Assembly: GCA_018398765.1 (NCBI GenBank)
Contig: JAHBMJ010002507.1
Location: 1 to 18,295 of the forward strand
Origin: Chromera velia
Taxonomy: Eukaryota > Sar > Chromeraceae
Direction of reading: 5' to 3'
Length of the DNA stretch: 18,295 nucleotides
The notes beneath the pieces were generated by a model, which saw only the letters and a list, made by a program, of their open reading frames with translations, was not told the origin of the DNA and made no database searches. The position numbers and the translations under genes were made by a program. How positions within the stretch are numbered: the first letter of the stretch is position 1; the number at the start of each line of letters is the position of its first letter. This document shows positions 8,163 through 18,295 of this stretch, piece by piece.

Positions 8163-10747
8163 GCGGTTAACAGCCTACAGTGCTTGCTGTTGCTGTGTTG
8201 CAGTTCGGACGGTTTTGTCTCTCTCACGATGTTTCCTCACCTTCTCTCCCTGTGACTGAGGACCGCTCCTCTTTTCTTCAAGCAGCCTCAGGGCATTCCT
8301 CTGTTCTTTGTAATGCATCTGTTTGCGTAGCTTAGTCGTTTCAATCATATTCTCGCTTTCGTGATAGAAACCCTCCTGGCAGTTGTGTACTCAGCTGCTA
8401 TGAATCTGTTTGATTGTATGGACAAGGTGAACGACCTGTCTGTTTGTGCACGTCGGATGCAAGCAGGAGTGGAGAACTGGTCCTGAAGGGGGTCTTCCTT
8501 TAATCTGCAGAAGGAGAAGGAGTCGGGTGGACTACAGTCCATGAAGCATTGCAGCTTTTGGTTGTGAAGGAAAGGAGATGGCTTGGACGACCTTCTGCAA
8601 GAGCGCCTCTAAGTAGTCAAGGATGACTGGCAGAGGTATCTCTGTGGATCTCTCAAGTGCAGCTTCTTGTTGGGATTGGAATCTGTTTCGCAAGTGAAGG
8701 AAAACCTTGTAAACGACCTCTTGCAGTGTGTTAATTTATCTCTTTCTCTCTCCTTTATGGTTCTTTGCGTCCCTCAGTTGACATTGTGAACAGCCTGTGC
8801 TGTCTCTTCCTGGTCTTCGACGTTCCACTCTACTTATGAGTGGTGACTGAACAAACCAGGAGACAGGTCTGCACTGGTTTTGTTTTCTTGTCATCTCACC
8901 CTGCGTGAAGTCTTCCAGAGGAAGAAGAAAAGAGTTCTGATCGTGGATCTTCGTTCTGTGTGCTATGCGGAGTGTGCAGTTTCGCCTGTGCCTCTCGCCT
9001 GTGCCGGATGGACGTCTTGAGTGAGAATGGGATGGTTTCTTGATTTGTGAGTGCCTGGATATACTCTGATACACAAATATTAAGTCATGTCTGGATTGAG
9101 ATGTGCGCTATGTCGGGGGCTGCCCACCCACGTTCATGAGTCTGTCGCCGGGCCACATTCCATTGAATGAAGACGATTCATGAGGCAGTAGCCATACCTT
9201 TGAAAGCGGTGTGCTTGCCCTGCATGCTGTACCTGGTTGTATCGATTTCGTCTGGCTGTGTTTTCTGGATTTTATGAATGGATGGATTCAATGACTTCTA
9301 TATAGGCTTTGTGGGAACTTTGAGTGCCTTAAGCTCTGTACCCATCCTTAGATCCAAATCAGTCGATTTGTGAATATCCTTTTTCCACTTTGTCAGCAAC
9401 GGATGGCCAGGGGGGGGATGAATACATGTAAGGACTGGGATGATGGAGTAGCAGATCCCTGCCTGAAAAGAAGGAAGGAAAAGAATTCTATTTGAATCCG
9501 CTTTCCCAATACAGGAGAACAAGAAGACAAACATGGATGTGTGTAAACGTCCAATCATTTTCTTTTTATTCATTTTTGAGACCTCTCTTCTCAAACTGTT
9601 TTTCTTTTTATACTGTGTGAGTCTGAGTATCTAGTCTTTGTGTAACTTGTTGTAGCGGTAGCGGAAGATGACTGCGTTTTCGAGTAGCCGATGTTTCGTT
9701 CTCTCATCACTTTTCATTCAGAGTCTTACTCTTCTTTTGTTTGATTTCTTTTCTCTTTTTCTTTTCTTTCTAGCGTCTCTTACTCTTTCTTTGCTCTCTC
9801 ATGCTCTTCTTCTTGTCTTTTCTCTTTCTTGATCATCGTTTGACTAATGAAATGAGAAAAGAATGGGGGGGGGGAGCGGGGGTACTGAAGAAAGAGGGCT
9901 AGGAGGAAAGAAAAGAACGAAATGATTTAATAATTGAAAAGGTTTTCTTTTCTCTTCTTTATTCTTTTTACGTTGCCTGAACGTGCTTGGTGATAGTTTC
10001 TTTTTCACATACAGCAAAATTGCTTTCTTTTGTATTTTCTCTTTGTTCCACCGTTTATCGCTCTCTCTTTCTCTCTCTCTCTCCTCCTTCTCTTTGCAGT
10101 TCTTGCTTTTCTCTTCTCTTTTTAAACAAGTCAACCTGAGCAGTAGATTGAGAAGGAATCACAGGAACGTGAGGGAATGGGGCGGATTGAAGAGAGAAGG
10201 GGGGGGAGATGGAGAAGAGAGAGAGGACACATCATACAGAAGGAACTGGAACGGAAAGACATAAATGAAAGTGCATCATTCGTTTTTGCTTTCATTCGGC
10301 AGTTCTGTTTTTCTTCTGGATTCACTGCATAGAATTCACTGCATCTTATTTTCTTTTCAAAGATGTGCAGTATGTGTGACGTGTTTAACTCGACTGTCCA
10401 ATTTGTGATCCGTTTTCATTTCTTGGATTGCTCTTTGTTCTAGCTGAACAGTGTCCTTTCACCTCTCGATGGTTGTTTCACTTCTTTTCTTTTTATGAAA
10501 GGTTTTCTTCTCACATATGCATGTCGATAGCAAAAGACAGACAAAGGAAGAAAAGAAGAAAGTGCAGCGTGACAAAGATTGGGAAGAAAAGACGTTCAAT
10601 GACATTCAACTTTCTTTTTCTTTTTGTTAACCAATTTAAATTTTGGTTTGCTTTAATTCTGCAAAAGAAAAGTATAGGTGATGCACATAAGTCATCTGTC
10701 ATCGCTTCTGCACTCTAACTGATTCATCTCATTCAATACAAGTTATT

Positions 10748-10784
10748 TTCATTCGTTCATTCATTGATTCATTCATTCATTCAT
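10748..10784 (+). repeat. Interrupted (TTCA)n microsatellite
   Basis: About nine TTCA units with G interruptions. Confidence 0.8.
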
Positions 10785-10994
10785 CAATCCAGATTTTCTC
10801 ATCTGCATTCAGGAGTTCATCATTTTTTTGATTGATTCCACAAGTGTGTTTCCTTTTCGGACTAAATTGATTTGTAGTACAAACTTCTAGTTTTCTTTTC
10901 TAAAAGAGGACAGACCGGGGGGGAGATCAAAACAGATTGGATTGATAATGTAATATACAGGAAGTCTTTGCTTTTGACGAAACTTTTTGACTTC

Positions 10995-11060
10995 CTACCT
11001 CAATCAGTAGAGCATACAATCGTTCTTTTCGTTGTAGCTCAGTGTTAGAGCATGCGGCTG
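10995..11060 (+). other. Two tandem tRNA D-arm/A-box-like motifs
   Basis: GTAGCTCAGTGTTAGAGCAT at 11034-11053 is very close to a tRNA D-arm with the pol III A-box (TRGCNNAGY). TACCTCAATCAGTAGAGCAT at 10995-11014 is a more diverged version 39 bases upstream. No anticodon arm or T-loop B-box follows either, so these are tRNA-derived fragments, not tRNA genes. Confidence 0.5.
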
Positions 11061-11173
11061 TTTTTATTTTTATTGTTATCTTTGCTGGACTGAAATTTGT
11101 CCTGAGTCGTATCGCTCGCGTTGCCTTACGTATTTTTTCTGTAACGTTTTGCTTTTGCTTCGGCAACACGATC

Positions 11174-11182
11174 GAGGGGGGG
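11174..11182 (+). other. Polypurine tract of the LARD-like element
   Basis: GAGGGGGGG immediately upstream of the 3' LTR. Its position and composition fit a plus-strand primer. Confidence 0.7.
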
Positions 11183-11511
11183 AGTTGAAGTACAGGTAGC
11201 CGTCGGGGTACCGTGCCGTGCATTGGGCCGCGGGCTTGGCCAGGCTTGTGTCACGTACGTGTGTTGCGCGTATGCCTGCAGCGAATAATCGCCGCGCCGA
11301 GTGATTATCGCGTGGACGTATTGTTTTATCATTTCTGTGCGTATCGTGCTTTGGATAGTATGTGAGATTGGATTCATTGCTTTGCTTTCGGATTGAGAAT
11401 ATTACTATTACTTTTACAGACTTCTCTAGGAGCTGTACAAACTTGAGCACAGACCACAGAGACTTACCTGTCATGAGATCTTAACACATACCTCCACTTT
11501 ACCTTAGTTCT
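11183..11511 (+). repeat. 3' LTR of non-coding element (329 bp)
   Basis: Partner of 7834-8162. At several sites one copy has CpG and the other TpG or CpA. No AATAAA was found within it. Confidence 0.85.
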
Positions 11512-11516
11512 TAAAC
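11512..11516. repeat. Right target-site duplication TAAAC
   Basis: It matches 7829-7833 on the other side of the element. Confidence 0.7.
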
Positions 11517-12300
11517 TTTGCATGAGAGTCCCGATTTTTTTTACGTTAAATATTTAACACTATATATACACCAAATTTTGTAAGCCTATGCATGTAGAGT
11601 GTACGAGCGCGCGGCGGCGTGGGATCTTAGGCCTTCTGACAGCTGATTTTAGTTGATTTGACTAAAGTTGAGCTGGTTAAAGCTGTATAGAGCTGCTCTT
11701 AGAGCGATGTACCCACAAGTTTAGCCACAATTAAATTTTATTAAGTAACAACCTCCGCCGTCGGACCTCTAATCACTAACTTCCGCCCTTAGTTACCCTA
11801 ATTAAGTCGCCCATAGCTCTGTCAATCCAATCGCAACGCCCTCAGTTACTCTCAGTATCTTTAAATATCTTTAAAATCTGTAATATTTATAGTTGTTTAA
11901 ATATGGCAGGGTTGTGGAACGACCCTGTTTTAATAGCTGCGGTCTAGGATCCGCACAAGCGGCGGAACACCTAAAGTTTTTTTATGGTATAAAATGGTTT
12001 TACATGCTTTGCAGCAAACTATTCATCCCATTCATATATGGCAATTGAAAGTACAGTAAAAACATGCATGTAATCTATATATTAGAGAACCCCTCAGAAT
12101 TTTGTGGTGTCTGCGATGCAAAGAAGAGACATTCTCTTCCTTTTTATGAGTATTGACAGGGTATAGCAGGGCGGGGGGCAGTGAAAGATGGAGAAGCTTA
12201 AGTCGCCCGGAAAGCGTAGCTGATGGGCACTTACAAAAAGTTGAGGTGGGAGCTCGTGGATGACCATCACGAACCTTGGATTAAAAAACTGATACACGCG
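11517..12300. other. AT-rich non-coding region
   Basis: No gene is supported. A 9-bp hairpin with one G-T pair lies at 11907-11927 (CAGGGTTGT, GGA loop, ACGACCCTG), followed by a second small palindrome (GCGG...CCGC) near 11940. The composition resembles 7389-7833, so both may be the same AT-rich host region split by the LARD-like insertion. Confidence 0.55.
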
Positions 12301-13796
12301 GTGTGACGCCCCGAAAATATCGCTAAGAGAGGGTCACTTACCAAAACTGGAATCACACAGGACGTCCAGACTCCAAAGTTAATTTCACTTTCTGGGCCAT
12401 TCGCACGGAGTGTGTCAGATAAGCTGATAAGCTGTACTTACGAGTCCGTGCTGCAGAATTTATTAGAGCGTTGCCGCGGGGGGATAAAAACGCGGCGGCC
12501 GCTTTACACAGGTGCCTGGGCCCCCCCCTCCCGCCCGACAAATTTTCGCTTTCCGGGGTCCACTTGCCCCGCGTTTCCACGTATACCTTCATGCTAGCTT
12601 TCCGGGGCCCCGGAACTGTTTCATCTGCGGCCATCGCCAATACAACTTACCAAAGTTACAGTGCTGACCTTATTGACAGTGAGACATCGTCAAATATCAC
12701 AAGACCAGAAGACTATCGCCTCAGCTGACTCAGTACGCATTTGTTTGCTCATTTTGTGCACGCACGCTCGATGACTTGACCCGGATGTCCCGCTGCCTGT
12801 TCCTGACTCTGACATCCGCGTACGAGCGTGTATACGAACACCAGAGCAACAGTGACTTCGGCTGCTCACAAGTTGCTCTGCGAAGAGAAGGTTCTGTAAG
12901 GAAAAGACATAACGTCATTCTTCTCCATCGAAAGGTTCACCACATCTCCACGGTCCTTGGAGTTGTATCGATGTGCTGACCACTCTTGTGGTCCTTCTTG
13001 GACTAACCGACAGATCAGTCTGGTTTCACTGCAGTGCAACGCGTTGCGCCACGTCCACAATAGGGCATGTGGTCTTTCTATGCTGAGGCCGTCGAAGGAA
13101 TGCGTTTGGCCTCTCTATGGTGACTGCACTGGTGGGGTTCTCATCTGGAGAGGTCAAACAGTTAATTGTGCGTGCTTGAAAGAGATGAGAGCGTGCGACC
13201 AGTTCATTCTGCACTTTCAGACACGAGCAGAACTGGTCGAGACACAGCTTGCTCGAGCTGCGCTGCTGGAAAGCGAATTCCTCAGGTCAGTTCAGCTGTA
13301 AACCTGGAAGGGGGGGTCTCCATTCTTCTTGCGGTTTCGGCTCGCTCACCTTCCTGTGTTGCTTCATTCTTCCGAGCCTTCACAAAGTCGAAGTCTGAAA
13401 TGTGTTGTTTCACTGATATCTAGTCTCTCACGCATCATTTCCAGTCACCTGCAGATTTGTTGGCCTCAGACGCAAATGACACTGCTGAAAAACAACTTGC
13501 AAATCTGAAAACAACGACCTTCCTGTCCCATTCTGCCTGCTGACTTACTGTTTAGCGTTGGTCGTTTCTTTTTCTTCTTCCTCCTCCTCCTCCTTCTCCT
13601 CCTCCTCTTCCTTTCGAAGATGCTCCATTATATGCCAGTTATGTATTAATGCTACTTTGGACGGACTGATTACATTGCTTCGCAGTCACCTCCTTGAGTC
13701 CTCAGACCTACCTTGGCTCTTTCACCCGCTCAATTCACTTCTTCGCACCTGCAACACTTCTTTGCGTCGTGCCGCTCTTTTTTTACGGTACTTCTT
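12301..13796. other. Region without a supported gene
   Basis: The longest frame (12957-13301, plus, 114 codons) lacks an ATG at its listed start, matches nothing I recognise and shows no repeat or domain pattern. Base composition is mixed, with a GC-rich patch at 12475-12615. An exon of a host gene could be hidden here, but I cannot show one. Confidence 0.5.
13565..13615 (+). repeat. 51-nt pure pyrimidine (CTT/CCT) tract
   Basis: An uninterrupted C/T run made mostly of TTC and CCT triplets. Such tracts can form triplex (H-DNA) or act as intron pyrimidine tracts. Confidence 0.85.
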
Positions 13797-14892
13797 GTTT
13801 ATTGCTTGCGGTTGTCCGTTGGTTGTTCCGTTATTCTTCTGCGTGTTGGTACTTCTTCCTTCGCTGGCTCTACTCGGCTTCTGCCGCATTCTGTTGTTTC
13901 TCCCTTTCTGTATCCCTGTCTCGATCTTAATTGCAGGGAGATGCTTGCGAAGCTGACAGAGGGAAGCGGAGGGCACGAGAAGATGAAGCCTGGATGGACC
14001 TCTGGAGACTGATGTCAGTCAAGAACAACATCGATCTGCTGAATGTGGGGGGTGGGGCAGGCTGGCGTGCCTTCGCTTTTGTTTTTCTTTTCTTTTCTTG
14101 CGTCTTTCAAAGAGAGCCCGTCTTTGATTAGAATAGTTGGTCGTTTTGTCTGCGTTTGCCTTTCTGCCTTTCTGTTCGAGTTTTTCTGTTTGTCCTTTTG
14201 TCCATAGTACTTGTTGTCTGTCATCATTCCCCTCCCCTCTCTTCTTTCATATCTGCCCTCCACTCTTCTTTGAATTCCTGTTGTCTACAGTCAGCGACCT
14301 CTTCCTGGGTGTGCTCACAACTGTCCCCCTACTTCTTTGCCCCGCCTGCTGTCTTCGTGCGTTCAGACGTTCTAAGTGGAGGTGGGGGACACAAAGCAGA
14401 GATCTCTGCAGTGCCAATTGCTGTATTCTTGTGGTTGACTCGCCTCACCTCGCCAACCAGTCAGTGACTGATGCACCTTCCTCGCCACTCCGCTCCGCTC
14501 CGCTCCGCTCCGCTCCCCTTTTCTGCCCTCCCCCCGTCCCTCCCCCTCCTCCACCACTGCACCCATTTGAGCACCCGTGCACTTCTAGAGTCACGACAGG
14601 ACGGCAGACAGCCTTGACAGCATAGAGCAATGGTTCGACGTGGGGCAACATGCTATAGCCGGGCCAAATCATAGGAGGGCGCTCCCATGTCTGGCCCCCC
14701 CTCAAATCGTGTAAAAGACAATAAAAGCGCTCCTGTGCGCCTTTACTGTGTTTCTAGAACCTTTTTGGGGGGGCGGCTGGCCGATGAACACCTCAGGGCT
14801 TTGTCACTCTGCCGTTGCAAGCAAATCATGAATGCAGCTTGTGGGCTGGTTTTTGTTTTTTCTTCTCCCCCTTCTTCTGCACGGGTGCATTC

Positions 14893-14926
<34 letters not shown>

Positions 14927-15059
14927 GCCTGGTTTGCTCCAAGGTTCCATTTCTTCCCTCTCTGATTTGGCTTTTTTGTGTTTGTGTTCTGCGTCGCTGG
15001 ATGCTTCTTCTTCTTCTTCTTCTTGTTCGGGTTTTTGTTCCCCAAGCGTTTGTGTTCTG
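13797..15059 (+). repeat. Direct segmental duplication, copy 1 (1263 bp)
   Basis: Near-identical to 15522-16767 with scattered, mostly transitional changes. The size difference is accounted for mainly by microsatellites: five CCGCT units here (14490-14514) against one, and seven CTTT units here (14895-14925) against eight. It includes an acceptor-like site at 13934-13936 and AATAAA at 14720-14725. No TG...CA ends, target duplication or polypurine tract was seen, so it is not called an LTR. Confidence 0.88.
13937..14060 (+). other. Candidate exon after splice-acceptor-like site, copy 1
   Basis: A pyrimidine-rich stretch ends in TTGCAG at 13931-13936, a good match to a spliceosomal 3' splice site. 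The following sequence, GC-balanced and purine-rich unlike its surroundings, has a frame reading GDACEADRGKRRAREDEAW and on through LMSVKNNIDLLNVG. The same feature is kept at 15662 in copy 2. No donor site or partner exon is established, and the right boundary given is only where G-rich low-complexity sequence begins. Confidence 0.3.
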
Positions 15060-15521
15060 ATTGTTTTGTTGCCTTGCCTCCTCATGGCCTTCCGCCCGCA
15101 TGGCTTTCCCAGAGTGGTGTTGCTGATGGCATCTTTTTCCTTCTGTCCGCCCCCCCCCGACCCCCAGATTTCACACACAGCATGCAGAAGGGAAAGAGGG
15201 AAAACAGGGGACCTTCATGCCTCTAGGGGCCCCTGCTACTTTTGTTCGACGGGCTGTTAACGTGCAGGCCGGACTCAGTTTGCGACTGTGGGATTGATTG
15301 AGCGGGTACATGGAAGACGGTGGATGACGTCAGAGGGCTCTATCTGATGGTTGTTGGCCGACGGTTGGGCGCTCTGTGAACTGGAGTCTGCAGGAAGGAC
15401 CGCGGACCCTCTGAGGTCGGCCGACGATCTGTTCTCAATTGATTCTGTTTGTTGTGGGGTTCTTGTTCTTGTTTGCGTCGCTCTCCTTCCAACTGCCGGC
15501 CTCTCCTTAACTTTCGCAAGA
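15060..15521. other. Unique spacer between duplicated segments
   Basis: 462 bases not shared with either copy. It contains a C-rich run near 15150 and a GC-balanced part (15240-15430), but no supported gene. Confidence 0.6.
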
Positions 15522-16596
15522 GTTTGTTGCTTGCGGTTGTCCGTTGGTTGTTCCGTTATTCTTCTGCGTGTCGGTACTTCTTCCTTCGCTGGCTCTACTC
15601 GGCTTCTGCCGCCTTCTGTTGCTTCTCCCTTTCTGCATCCCTGTCTCGATCTTGATTGCAGGGAGATGCTTGCGAAGCTGATAGAGGGAAGCGGAGGGCA
15701 CGAGAAGATGAAGCCTGGATGGACCTCTGGAGACTGATGTCAGTCAAGAACAACATCGATCTGCTGAATGTGGGGGGTGGGGCAGGCTGGCGTGCCTTCG
15801 CTTTTGTTTTTCTTTTCTTTTCTTGCGTCTTTCAAAGAGAGCCCGTCTTTAATTAGAATAGTTGGTCGTTTTGTCTGCGTTTGCCTTTCTGCCTTTCTGT
15901 TCGAGTTTTTCTGTTTGTCTTTTTGTCCATGATACTTGTTGTCTGTCATCATTCCCCTCCCTTCTTTTCTTTCATATCTGCCCTCCACTCCTCTTTGAAT
16001 TCCTGTTGTCTACAGTCAGCGGCCTCTTCCTGGGTGTGCTCATAACTGTCCCCCTACTTCTTTGCCCCGCCTGCTGTCTTCGTACGTTCAGACGTTCTAA
16101 GTGGAGGTGGGGGACACAAAGCAGAGATCTCTGCAGTGCCTATTGCTGTATTCTTGTGGTTGACTCGCCTCGCCTCGCCAACCAGTCAGTGACTGATGCA
16201 CCTTCCTCGCCACTCCGCTCCCCTTTTCTACCCTCCCCCCGTCCCGCCCCCTCTCCACCACTGCACCCATTTGAGCACTCGTGCACTTCCAGAGTGACGA
16301 CAGGACGGCAGACAGCCTTGACAGCGTAGAGCAACGGTTCGACCTGGGGCGATATACTATAGCCGGGCGAAATCACAGGAGGGCGCTCCTGTGTCTGGCC
16401 CCCCCTCAAATCGTGTAAGAGACAATAAAAGCGCTCCCGTGCGCCTTTACTGTGTTTCTAGAACCTTTTTTGGGGGGCGGCCGGCCGATGAACACCTCAG
16501 GGCTTTGTCACTCTGCCGCCGCAAGCAAATCATGAATGCAGCTTGTGGGCTGGTTTTTGTTTTTTCTTCTCCCCCTTCTTCTGCACGGGTGCATTC

Positions 16597-16634
<38 letters not shown>

Positions 16635-16767
16635 GCCTGGTTTGCTCCAAGGTTCCATTTCTTCCCTCTCTGATTTGGCTTTTTTGTGTTTGTGTTCTGC
16701 GTCGCTGGATGCTTCTTCTTCTTCTTCTTCTTGTTCGGGTTTTTGTTCCCCAAGCGTTTGTGTTCTG
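15522..16767 (+). repeat. Direct segmental duplication, copy 2 (1246 bp)
   Basis: It starts 1725 bp after copy 1. The pair is consistent with a tandem duplication of a 1725-bp unit whose second unit is truncated after 1246 bp. AATAAA is at 16424-16429. Confidence 0.88.
15662..15785 (+). other. Candidate exon after splice-acceptor-like site, copy 2
   Basis: Equivalent of 13937-14060, preceded by ATTGCAG. It differs from copy 1 by a single transition near its start; the rest of this stretch looks identical. Confidence 0.3.
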
Positions 16768-16974
16768 GGTGCTCTCTGAGTGTCCCAGCGTCGCCTTCAA
16801 GTGACTGTCGCGGCGAAGGGAGGTCGCTTTGGTCGGCAGGCGACTGCAGCTGCATGCCGTGGGGTTCCTCGGTCGCCATTCCTTAAGTTGAATACGAAGG
16901 CTCTGGACATCTGTGGACCTGGGTCCGCTGAGTTCGCTGGTACTCGGTGGTACTACGTGTGAAAAAAGTCAGTG
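16768..16974. other. Unique stretch before the minisatellite
   Basis: 207 bases of balanced composition with no recognised feature. Confidence 0.5.
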
Positions 16975-18295
16975 GAGCGTTCAGACTCTTGTCGTCATTC
17001 GCTCCCTTCCATGCCTGCTGAGCCTGTGCGTACGTGTCTGTTTGTGTCTGTCGGTCTTATTCTGCCTGTGGGGGGGTGTGAGAGTGAGGGTGTGTAGGGG
17101 GAGCGTTCAGACTCTTGTCGTCGTTCGCGCCCTTCCATGCCTGTTGAGCCTGCTGAGCCTGTCTGTGCGTGTCTGTCTGTGTCTGTATCTGTCTGTTTTG
17201 TTCTGTTTGGGGGGGGGTGTGAGAGTGAAGGTGTGTGTGGGGAGCGTTCAGACTCTTGTCGTCGTTTGCGCCCTTCCATGCCTACTGAGCCTGTGTGTGC
17301 GTGTCTGTCTGTGTCTGTGTCTGTATCTGTATCTGTCTGTTTTGTTCTGTCTATGGGGGGGCGTGAGAGTGAGGGTGCGTGGGGGGAGCGTTCAGACTCT
17401 TGTCGTCGTTCGCGCCCTTCCATGCCTGCTGAGCCTGTGTGTGCGTGTCTGTCTGTGTCTGTGTCTGTATCTGTATCTGTCTGTTTTGTTCTGTCTGTGG
17501 GGGGGGTGTGAGAGTGAGGGTGTGTGGGGGGAGCGTTCAGACTCTTGTCATCGTTCGCGCCCTTCCATGCCTGCTGAGCCTGTGTGTACGTGTCTGTCTG
17601 TGTCTGTATCTATATCTGTCTGTTTTGTTCTGTCTGTGTCTGTCGGTCTTGTTCTGCCTGTGGGGGGGTATGAGAGTGAGGGTCTGTGGGGGGAGCGTTC
17701 AGACTGAGCCTCTTGTCGTCGTTCGCGCCCTTCCATGCCTGCTGAGCCTGTGTGTGCGTGTCTGTCTGTATCTGTATCTGTCTGTTTTGTTCTGTCTGTG
17801 GGGGGGTATGAGAGTGAGGGTGTGTGTGGGGTGCGTTCAGACTCTTGTCGTCGTTCGCGCCCTTCCATGCCTGCTGAGCCTGTGTGTGCGTGTCTGTCTA
17901 TGTCTATGTCTATATCTGTATCTGTCTGTTTTGTTCTGTCTGTGGGGGGGCGTGAGAGTGAGGGTGCGTGGGGGGAGCGTTCAGACTCTTGTCGTCGTTC
18001 GCGCCCTTCCATGCCTGCTGAGCCTGTGTGTGCGTGTCTGTCTGTGTCTGTATCTGTCTGTTTTATTCTGTCTGTGGGGGGGTGTGAGAGTGAGGGTGTG
18101 TGGGGGGAGCGTTCAGACTCTTGTCGTCGTTCGCGCCCTTCCATGCCTGCTGAGCCTGTGTGTGCGTGTCTGTCTGTGTCTGTCTGTATCTGTCTGTTTT
18201 GTTCTGTCTGTGGGGGGGCGTGAGAGTGAGGGTGTATGTAGGGAGCGTTCAGACTCTTGTCGTCGTTCGCGCCCTTCCATGCCTGCTGAGCCTGT
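16975..18295 (+). repeat. Minisatellite array, 126-162 bp units
   Basis: Units begin GAGCGTTCAGACTCTTGTCG at 16975, 17101, 17242, 17386, 17531, 17693, 17831 (variant GTGCG), 17975, 18107 and 18243; the last runs off the window. Each unit has a conserved 5' part, a variable block of TGTCTG/TATCTG hexamers, a TTTTGTTCTGTCTGTG-type segment, a run of six to nine G, and GTGAGAGTGAGGGTG. Length changes come mostly from hexamer number. Long open frames on both strands follow from the repeat and are not taken as genes. Confidence 0.93.

Larger units (their letters stand above)
8163..11173 (+). other. Non-coding interior of the LARD-like element
   Basis: All six frames lack any protein I recognise; the longest stretches are low in complexity or shadow frames. 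The top strand is strongly T- and C-rich between 9600 and 10130, with near-pure pyrimidine tracts at 9726-9831 and 10061-10124. The second includes TTTGCAG, which resembles a splice acceptor. A (TTCA)n microsatellite is at 10748-10784 and tRNA-like A-box motifs are at 10995-11060. Confidence 0.65.
7834..11511 (+). mobile_element. Non-coding LTR retroelement (LARD-like), 3678 bp
   Basis: Two 329-bp direct repeats (7834-8162 and 11183-11511) flank about 3.0 kb. TAAAC stands on both outer sides (7829-7833 and 11512-11516), the 5-bp target duplication typical of LTR retrotransposons. GAGGGGGGG at 11174-11182 sits directly before the downstream repeat, as a polypurine tract should. The ends are AG...CT rather than TG...CA. 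The interior has only short frames with no Gag, protease, integrase or RT similarity, so the element would depend on proteins from elsewhere, as large retrotransposon derivatives (LARDs) do. No tRNA-complementary primer-binding site was recognised after the first LTR. Confidence 0.8.

Noticed and set aside
11034-11110. A complete tRNA gene
   Set aside because: Only the D-arm/A-box part matches; there is no anticodon arm, T-arm or acceptor pairing downstream.
12957-13301. 114-codon plus-strand frame as a gene
   Set aside because: It has no ATG at the listed start, no recognisable family, and is within the length expected for non-coding DNA of this composition.
13797-16767. 1.25-kb direct repeats as LTRs of a 3-kb element
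   Set aside because: There is no target duplication, no TG...CA or other inverted ends, no polypurine tract before the second copy, and only a 462-bp interior without coding.
16913-18223. Long open frames of up to 264 codons on the plus strand and 198 on the minus strand
   Set aside because: They are products of the minisatellite: several frames are open at once on both strands and the predicted proteins are simple repeats.
1-18295. CRISPR array or bacterial operon
   Set aside because: The repeats are an LTR pair, a segmental duplication and a minisatellite, with no uniform short repeats and unique spacers; the content is eukaryotic.

Overview
This is a eukaryotic, transposon-rich and apparently gene-poor window. 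Nothing in it looks bacterial: it has LTR retroelements, long pyrimidine-rich non-coding stretches, a minisatellite, and no host gene I can defend. The source is probably a protist or alga with a CpG-methylated genome. A chromerid-type alga fits the mix of T/C-rich spacers and copia elements, but this is a weak guess.

Layout. (1) 1-1696: non-coding flank with short degenerate repeats, a tRNA-like B-box and a strong hairpin. (2) 1697-7388: a degraded Ty1/copia-type LTR retrotransposon on the minus strand. It has 79-bp direct terminal repeats and the order Gag with a Cys/His module, protease, integrase, linker, reverse transcriptase, RNase H. It is broken by in-frame stops and frameshifts. (3) 7389-7833: AT-rich spacer. 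(4) 7834-11511: a second LTR element on the plus strand, with two 329-bp LTRs, a 5-bp target duplication and a G-rich polypurine tract, but no recognisable protein in its 3-kb interior. This is the least expected object here. (5) 11512-13796: AT-rich and then mixed non-coding DNA with no supported gene. (6) 13797-16767: two copies of a 1.25-kb segment in direct orientation, separated by 462 bp, each with a convincing splice-acceptor-like site. (7) 16975-18295: a 126-162-bp minisatellite running off the right edge.

How it fits together. The copia element carries the protein set that elements like the 3.68-kb one would need in trans, and both have a G6-G7 polypurine tract. Their LTRs are unrelated, so I do not claim that this copia drives that element. 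LTR differences in both are almost all transitions, many at CpG, and catalytic Asp residues of the copia are changed to Asn. Both patterns point to old, methylated, decaying elements.
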